Shown: piece after piece, positions 57,864 through 64,000 of the stretch
How the letters are laid out: each line of letters opens with the position of its first letter
Numbering within the stretch: position 1 is the first letter of the stretch
Source: Dryas octopetala
Lineage: Eukaryota; Streptophyta; Magnoliopsida; Rosales; Rosaceae
Assembly: GCA_963921425.1 (NCBI GenBank)
Contig: OY992839.1
Span: 3,784,501-3,848,500, forward strand
Reading direction: 5' to 3'
DNA: 64,000 nt
Notes under the pieces: model-generated
The model's input: only the letters and a program-made list of their open reading frames with translations
Databases searched by the model: none
Told to the model about the DNA's origin: nothing
Program-made: the position numbers and the translations under genes

Positions 57864-59100
57864 TCAAGATGAGCCGCGATCAAAGAGGCCAATCTTGGAG
57901 CAGAGCAATTGAAAGCGAGCTGTAGATAAAGGTTTGGTCAGAAGATCAGCAAGCTGGTCCACAGAGGAGACATGGGCGACCCGTAGCATGCCAGATTGTA
58001 CCTGATCCCGGATGAAGTGATAATCAACAGCCACATGCTTCATGCGAGAGTGAAAAACAGGGTTGGAGCTGAGTTGTGTGGCACCCACGTTATCACAATA
58101 TATTACAGGCATAGCAGAAACGGAAATACCAAGTTCAGACAGAAGAGAGCACACCCAACGGAGTTCAGCAGAAGTAGCCGCCACAGAGCGATACTCGGCT
58201 TCGGTAGATGAACGAGCAACAGTGGATTGCTTTTTAGAACTCCAAGAGATCAGATTTTTACCCAAATACACAAGATAAGCACCAGTGGAAGAGTAATTGT
58301 CCCTGTTACCAGCCCAGTCGGCGTCTGAAAATGCATGAAGGGTGTCCGAAAAGCTATGGAGAGACATGGGTGAACTGCGGTGAAGAAGAAGGCCTTTGGA
58401 CACGGTGCCACTGAGATAACGCAAGATGCGTTTCACAAGAGCCCAATGTTCCGTAGTGGGGCGGTGCATGAATTGGGACATCTTGTTGACGGCGTAGGAG
58501 ATATCGGGTCGAGTAAGAGAGAGATACTGCAGACTTCCAACAGTGGCACGATACTGAGTGGGGTCAAGAAGAAGAGTGCCATGGGCAAGAGAGATTGTGG
58601 AAGAACTAGTAGGCAAAGGCGTTTGGACCGGTTTAGCACCTTGCATGTGCGTGCGTTTCAGCAAGTCATCAATATAACCCTTCTGTGACAGTAAAAGTCC
58701 ATTAGAATGAGGAAGAACCTCAACACCCAAAAAATAAGATAAGGACCCAAGGTCTTTGAGAGAGAAGCGGCCAGCTAAGGAAGCAACAAAATCTGTGACA
58801 GCTGCAACATTGTTACCCGTTAGGATAATGTCATCCACATACACCAATAAATAAAGAATGGAGCCAGAGCAATTATAGATGAAAAGAGATGTGTCTGAAT
58901 GAGAGTTGCGGAACCCAGATTGTAAGAGAAATTGGCGCAACTCATGGTACCAGGCACGTGGGGCTTGCTTGAGACCATAAATGGCCTTATGTAGCTTGCA
59001 AACATGTGTTGGGCGATCCGGGTCTACGAAACCTGGTGGTTGTGCCATGAAAACAGTTTCGGTGAGGTGACCCTGCAAGAAGGCGTTATTGATATCCAGT
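57864..59100 (-). mobile_element. Copia part: reverse transcriptase and RNase H region
   Basis: Contains the copia landmarks LYLLVYVDDIILTGN (RT catalytic YVDD), KDLGSLSYFLGVEV, and further on SDADWAGN and KQSTVARSSTEAEYRS (RNase H). It ends just before the polypurine tract. Confidence 0.88.
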
Positions 59101-59694
59101 TGCCGAGATTGGGTTGTCACGAGCCTGAACGGCCCGAACAAGTTCTTTGTATTCCTCTCCAAGGCCATCTAAAATTTTTTCAGTGAGGTCTTCTGCATCC
59201 ATTGGAGCACCGAGAATAGCCAGCTCGTCTGAACGAGCTTTGATTGAGTGAAGAAAGTCTGTGATGGTCATAGTGCCTTTGTTGGGATTTTTAAGAAGAT
59301 TTTTGACTTGCTTGATGCGGCCACGAGTTGGTTTGGCATAGGTGTTGGAGAGGGTGTTCCAAGCTTCCCTGGAGGTGGTGGCACGAGCAACAAATGAAAT
59401 AATAGTTGGAGAAAGAGAGCCAATGATGGCATTCAGAATTAATTTGTCTTGGCGTACCCAAGTGCGATAGGCTGGATTGGGGGTGGTGACAGTGTCTGTG
59501 GTGAGTGTTTGGGGAGGGCAGGGTGTGGAACCATCAATATACCCCAGAAGATCATAGCCAACAAATAAGGATTCAAATTGAATTTTCCAAGAAAGATAAT
59601 TTGTGGAGGTGAGTTTGATGGGAGTTTGGGCAGCTGTGTTTATGGTGAGGAGTTGATGATTATTGGAAGTGAGAATGGCGTGAGGTGTTGCCAT
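59100..59694 (-). mobile_element. Copia part: gag-like region
   Basis: Begins MATPHAILTSNN and carries KLTSTNYLSWKIQFESLF and the following gag block typical of plant copia elements (UBN2/retrotransposon gag type). Confidence 0.82.
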
Positions 59695-59769
59695 TGAGTT
59701 GAGAAGGAGAAAGAAAAAAAAAAAAAAAAAAAGGATTAACAGGGGAGAGATTTTATGGCTCTGATACCA

Positions 59770-59971
59770 TATAGAGTTTAACCAAAAAGGTGATTGGAAA
59801 CTTGAAAATCTTATTCACAGCAGCAGCTGGATATATACAAGCAAAAGACGAATTTATCTAGAAACCTGGAAGACCTATTCTTTAGGGATCCTAGAGGACT
59901 AATCAACTGAAACAAGAATTCAAATTTGAAAACATTTGAATACAGCAGTTACACAAGATACATCTCTTACA
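59770..59971 (-). repeat. Copia upstream LTR
   Basis: 202 bp, matching the LTR at 57655-57856 base for base as far as I can see; the primer-binding region adjoins it at 59758-59769. Confidence 0.92.
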
Positions 59972-59976
59972 CAACA

Positions 59977-61917
59977 TACACGCTCATCCTTAAGAAAAAC
60001 ATCAAAGAAAAAATTGGGTTGTTAAAAGTTGTAAATAGCGGCATACACTAATCCTTTATTGCCTTCGTTCCTAATTAACATAGAACGAGTCAACTCATAC
60101 GTTTTAACTTTGAATAATCACTTTCGCAAAACATTAGGTTTACTTATTACATATGGTTTCTCTTTCTCACTTCTCTTCCTTAACTTCCATTTTTTCATCT
60201 CTCTTAATAATATACAAGTAAAAAACAATACAATACCAAAGCGATTGTTGTTGTTTGGAGAGTGATTGGCTGCAAATGGGTCGCTCTTTTAATGATGTTA
60301 TGGAAGGTGTCTAAACCAGACTAACCCTTTGCTTGTCGCCCAAACACCCACGCATTTTGGCCCACAAGCTTATAAAATCCATGTTTCACTCAATTAGTCT
60401 TTTATTAAATTCCAATTAAGAAAGAAGAGCATACCCGATTCTGACTCTTGAGTCATGACTTGCTTGGCAAGAAAAACAACGTCGAGAGTCGGGTGACAAG
60501 GAAAGAGACAACATGAACGAAAGAACAACATAAAACTTCTACTTTTAAGTAGCCAAAAAAAATATTTACCTTTACCTTATTTGACATATCTTATTTACTT
60601 TTTTAAAAGTATCTGGTGTTTTTCAAATTTGACGTAATTTTTAATATCTAATTGAATTTCTTTTTGACTGGAATAGTGGAATGTGTATTTTTAAACTTTT
60701 AAAATAGGCCCAAATTTATGTTATTACTGTTTTCAAAAGCAAATTTTTCAGTGCGCAATAGATTTGGATTTGGTAGCGGAGAAAAGGTCCAACTATCAGA
60801 TTATCATGATCATGATATTGATTCATGATCATCATTAATGTCTAATTGTCAAATCCGAAAGAGACAGCCAATTGAAGCATCATGATCAGAAGTTAATGAT
60901 ATTTTAGAAGAAAGAGACAAACGACCTTCATTTATAATTTGATACAACTCTTTAACAACCACCTGAATCCCGATCAACATTTAACATCGATCACCTCATA
61001 GGCTCATCCCAATCCAATGTGAAAATATGTAAATGGGGGAGCCCAACAATGTGATTTTCTGCCCATGCAATCAAAAGTTTTGATCGTTTTTCAAGTACAA
61101 TTAGTATCATCTATCATAGTCCCTTTATATTAAAAAAAAAGTAGTTTTCATTGTGAGGAAGCCGTTGGAAGTTGTAGCTCAAAAAAAAGAAAATTATGAA
61201 TATGTCGATGCTTGACTTTTGGGCAGGTTTATAGTATGGTCTTACTTGGCCTACTGCAGGCGGAGACTATCAAATTACTAATATTATTTGTAAATTTCTT
61301 TGAAGATAGTTTGAGGAAAAAAACAGTTGAAAAAGACCAAAGTATGTTTTACATATAAAAATAATGACAACGGGAAGATATTGAAAACAATTAGAAAAAA
61401 CGGGAACTTTTTAACTGTTCATCAGAAACAAATGGAATCTAATGGTAATAGACTATTTAAAAATAATAAATAAATAAACTATTTGCCTCAGTTCCTCACA
61501 CATGACTCAAATTTCTCTAGAGGGGTTAACCTTGAATCTGAACACGTTAGACTTGTGAGTGTAAATATTAGTTGTGTATATACTAAACATGATTGAAAAT
61601 CTTGTTAAAAGCAATCTATAATTTGGCCAGAATTTGCATTTGCCTAAATATGCTGCTTTCCAAGTCATGTGTTTTTGAACCCAGTAAAACAAAAGTGCAG
61701 ATTTTAATACTAGTTAAAATGACAGAACAAGATGACCAAATAGGGGTCAGGCAAAACTTAATCTCATTTAACATGACTTGATTAGTAAACTAGTCTAGAT
61801 CCAACAGTACTTAACTGAAAACAAAAATAATATTCAGGATAAGATTTCTTGCAAAAGGCTGAAACTAACACAGTAGGAAACACACGAAGCAAAGTAACCA
61901 AATAAGAGCTCTGAAGC
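59977..61917. other. Intergenic, no gene seen
   Basis: AT-rich spacer between the copia element and RPL32. No supported gene. Confidence 0.55.
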
Positions 61918-63282
61918 TCACTCGTCCTCCTGGCTGCGCAACCTGGCGAGTTTGTTGGTGACAACAACATCCAACTGTGCTGCACGCTCAACAATATCCT
62001 TTCTCTTCCGGGTGGAGATGTTGTGTGCTATTTCAGCACAGTAAGTCCTACAGTTACATTAGAGCAACAAAAGATGAGAAAATTCTAATGAATAATAAAG
62101 GATATGTGAAGATTGTCACAAATATTTTTAAAGGAACTATTTCAGACCTGTTGTGCATCAGTAGAAGTTCCAGCTCGTTGACATTGTGCACAACAAATTT
62201 CTTGAACTTGTTGGGGAGATAGTGGCGAGTCTTCTTGTCTGAGGCATAACCAATGTTGGGCATTAAGGTGCATCCTTTAAACTTACGCCTGACACGTGAA
62301 TCAATACCCTTGGGCCTTCTCCAGTTTGTCTGCCATACACAAGAACATGCATCCAAACACAGAACAGCTTATTGTGAGGGTAGGAAGCAGAGATGCACAA
62401 ATAACAAACATGCCATCACCAAATAAAACAAGAAACTGATCATCCAACAAGCAACCATCCAGACTCGTGGTGTAAAAATGAACCCTTAACAAGTCAATTT
62501 CTCTACCCTTCCAACTTCCAAATATAAAACACCAGAATAAAAATTTCATTGCCAAAGGAAAAAGATGCAAAATGAGATTCAGAACCTTACTGAAAAATCA
62601 AAATTTTTTTAATCTTCATATTATAATTAAACTTTTAGCCGGTTAAATAAAAAGACTTCAAATTGAAAACTAAACTATGGATCGATCCAACTTCTGGCAA
62701 CTTCAATGAGCACACCTATCACCCGAAGGCTGTAAAGAATACACTTGACTACTATATATGCCATCACACAAGTGATATAATACAGAAACGGTAAAACAAT
62801 TCTAAACACCTACTCATTCAAGATTGATGTTTAATTTCCAACTATATGGACTAATCATTACATGGCAATGAAAATGTGATAACTAAGATTACAATCATTG
62901 CTTTTCCCAGAACTTAATGCTTAAGACAATGATTGTCATACTCAAAGAGCTCCCTCACAAGTTATGAAGGGTTTGGTGGCCATTTGTTAGCTCTGAGGCA
63001 AAAAGTCCTTTTGCAATGACCACACAATGGTCAAGTGGTCACATAAACCTTATCAATATATCCAAGTAGAGCAATTGCGAATGCATTAGAGGCAGCCATA
63101 CTTACACTTACAATGAAATCTCACATAATTCGTATGATTCAATTAATTGAAGAACAAATACGAACAAAACTAATTGACCCACAGATTCATACCTTGACAC
63201 AAATCTTCCTGTCACTTTGTGGCCTCTTGAACTGCTTCACACGCTTCTTCACAATCTGCTTCTTCAGCAAAGGCACGGCCAT
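61918..63282 (-). CDS. RPL32: 60S ribosomal protein L32 (eL32)
   Basis: Component of the large cytosolic ribosomal subunit. Three coding exons on the minus strand: 63282-63193, 62329-62148 and 62047-61918, in phase, 133 aa, the standard family length. The protein begins [20 protein letters not shown], continues [18 protein letters not shown] and [23 protein letters not shown], and ends RLRSQEDE. It is strongly basic and conserved throughout. An acceptor TTACAG just before AAACAATGG and a donor CAATCAG|GTTCG near 63521 suggest an intron in the 5' untranslated region, which is common for plant ribosomal protein genes. The reading frame is complete, with no sign of decay. Confidence 0.96.
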
Positions 63283-63504
63283 TGTTTCTGTAACTCAAAC
63301 AACAACAAAACCATGCATTTAATCAAATTTTTGACCCAATTACCAAAATACAACACCTGACCCAAAATTATAAACCTTTTTGGGATAAACCCTAAGTTAA
63401 TTAACATAAAGGGGGAAAACATAAATACCCAATCGAGCAATTCTATATGATTACCCACAAAATTATGATGGAGTACAGAAGAGAACAAAAGGAGGACGAG
63501 ATAA

Positions 63505-63693
63505 TAGGGTTTCGAATCGAACCTGATTGAAACGCAACGCAGAATGGTGCTGAAGAGTGGGGGAGGAAGACACAAAGCGGCCTAGGGTTTTAAGCGAGCG
63601 AATATATATGAATGAGTTGTAATTTTCTGTAGCGGCACCACACAGTAAGGTTACATGGGTTTTGAGTTGTGAAGGAAGCCCAGCCCAAGCCCA
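63505..63693 (-). promoter_or_regulatory. Ribosomal-protein-type promoter of RPL32
   Basis: Telo-box AAACCCTA occurs on the minus strand at 63583-63590 and again at 63505-63512, within the inferred leader intron. TGGGCT site II motifs cluster at about 63677-63693, and a TGGGCC lies near 63741. Telo-box plus site II is the usual pair in plant ribosomal protein promoters (TCP and telo-box-binding factors). Confidence 0.6.
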
Positions 63694-64000
63694 ATCAATT
63701 CATTCATCGGCCCTGTTGGATTATCAACTGCGTTGGAATGCGGCCCAATTGAGTGAAGCCTACGTGTTTTTTTATTCTTATTTTCTCAGCAATGTTAATT
63801 CAAAAAAATTCTTCCCTTTTAATTTCCTTTAATTGTGACAAGTTGAAATTAATTGAATGGTTATAAGTTTTAGAAGAAAAAGTTCCATGTTTTTTTAGCG
63901 TTATGGTTTATATTCTCTTATTTTCCTATTTATACTCTTTAAGAAACATATAATACATGTGATTTATCTTTAATAATGTGTATATTTTTTGACAATTAAT
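63694..64000. other. Upstream spacer, no gene seen
   Basis: AT-rich end of the window; no feature beyond the site II motif near 63741. Confidence 0.5.

Larger units (their letters stand above)
57655..59971 (-). mobile_element. Ty1-copia LTR retrotransposon, incomplete, young
   Basis: Lies on the minus strand. It has 202-bp LTRs, a primer-binding region TGGTATCAGAGC next to the upstream LTR, a polypurine tract (TTGAGGGGGC) next to the downstream LTR, and 5-bp target duplications CAACA (57650-57654 and 59972-59976). Parts seen: a gag-like region and a reverse transcriptase/RNase H region. At 2.3 kb it is about half the usual copia length and protease and integrase parts are not seen, so it is broken, with at least one large break. 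The two LTRs look identical by eye, so the insertion is recent. Confidence 0.9.

Overview
The window looks like nuclear DNA of a flowering plant. Genes are split by canonical GT-AG introns with AT-rich spacers. The proteins (a bHLH factor, a DUF506 protein, a GEM-like GRAM protein, PUB9, CHIP, HINT4, OXI1, RPL32) are eudicot types, and the spacers hold hAT-like and Mutator-like MITEs and a copia element. Protein similarity and gene size suggest a rosid, possibly Rosaceae such as Prunus; that is an inference from memory, not a database result.

Layout. 1-6.2 kb: no gene; two polyA micro-insertions, a SINE-like relic and a MITE nested in a foldback. 6.18-8.59 kb (-): eight-exon bHLH factor. 8.9-22.2 kb: gene-free, rich in MITEs (hAT-like at 12.9 and 20.8 kb; Mutator-like at 15.9 and 19.8 kb), polyA micro-insertions and simple repeats. 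22.3-23.2 kb (+): intronless GC-rich DUF506 gene. 25.4-30.1 kb: a local array carrying six tRNA-like modules and two truncated copies of the 5' half of a GEM-like gene, one unit split by a hAT element. 30.3-32.5 kb (+): the intact GEM-like gene, closely followed by a 1.1 kb near-palindromic Mutator-like element. 33.9-38.7 kb: gene-free. 38.9-41.0 kb (+) PUB9 and 43.1-45.9 kb (-) CHIP, two unrelated U-box E3 ligases lying tail to tail. 46.8-48.5 kb (-): relic of a duplicated eIF2-gamma gene. 50.3-52.7 kb (-): HINT4-type HIT protein. 54.9-56.3 kb (+): OXI1-type AGC kinase. 57.7-60.0 kb: young, incomplete copia element. 61.9-63.3 kb (-): ribosomal protein L32.

The genes form no operon or obvious cluster. 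Themes that recur are signalling (OXI1, GEM-like, bHLH), protein quality control (CHIP, PUB9) and translation (RPL32, the eIF2-gamma relic). The most unusual structures are (i) the tRNA-like/GEM array and (ii) a recurrent class of 18-23 bp insertions, each a few bases plus a poly(A) run between 13-16 bp target duplications. All exon models were built by eye from splice sites and reading phase; every complete model sums to a multiple of three.
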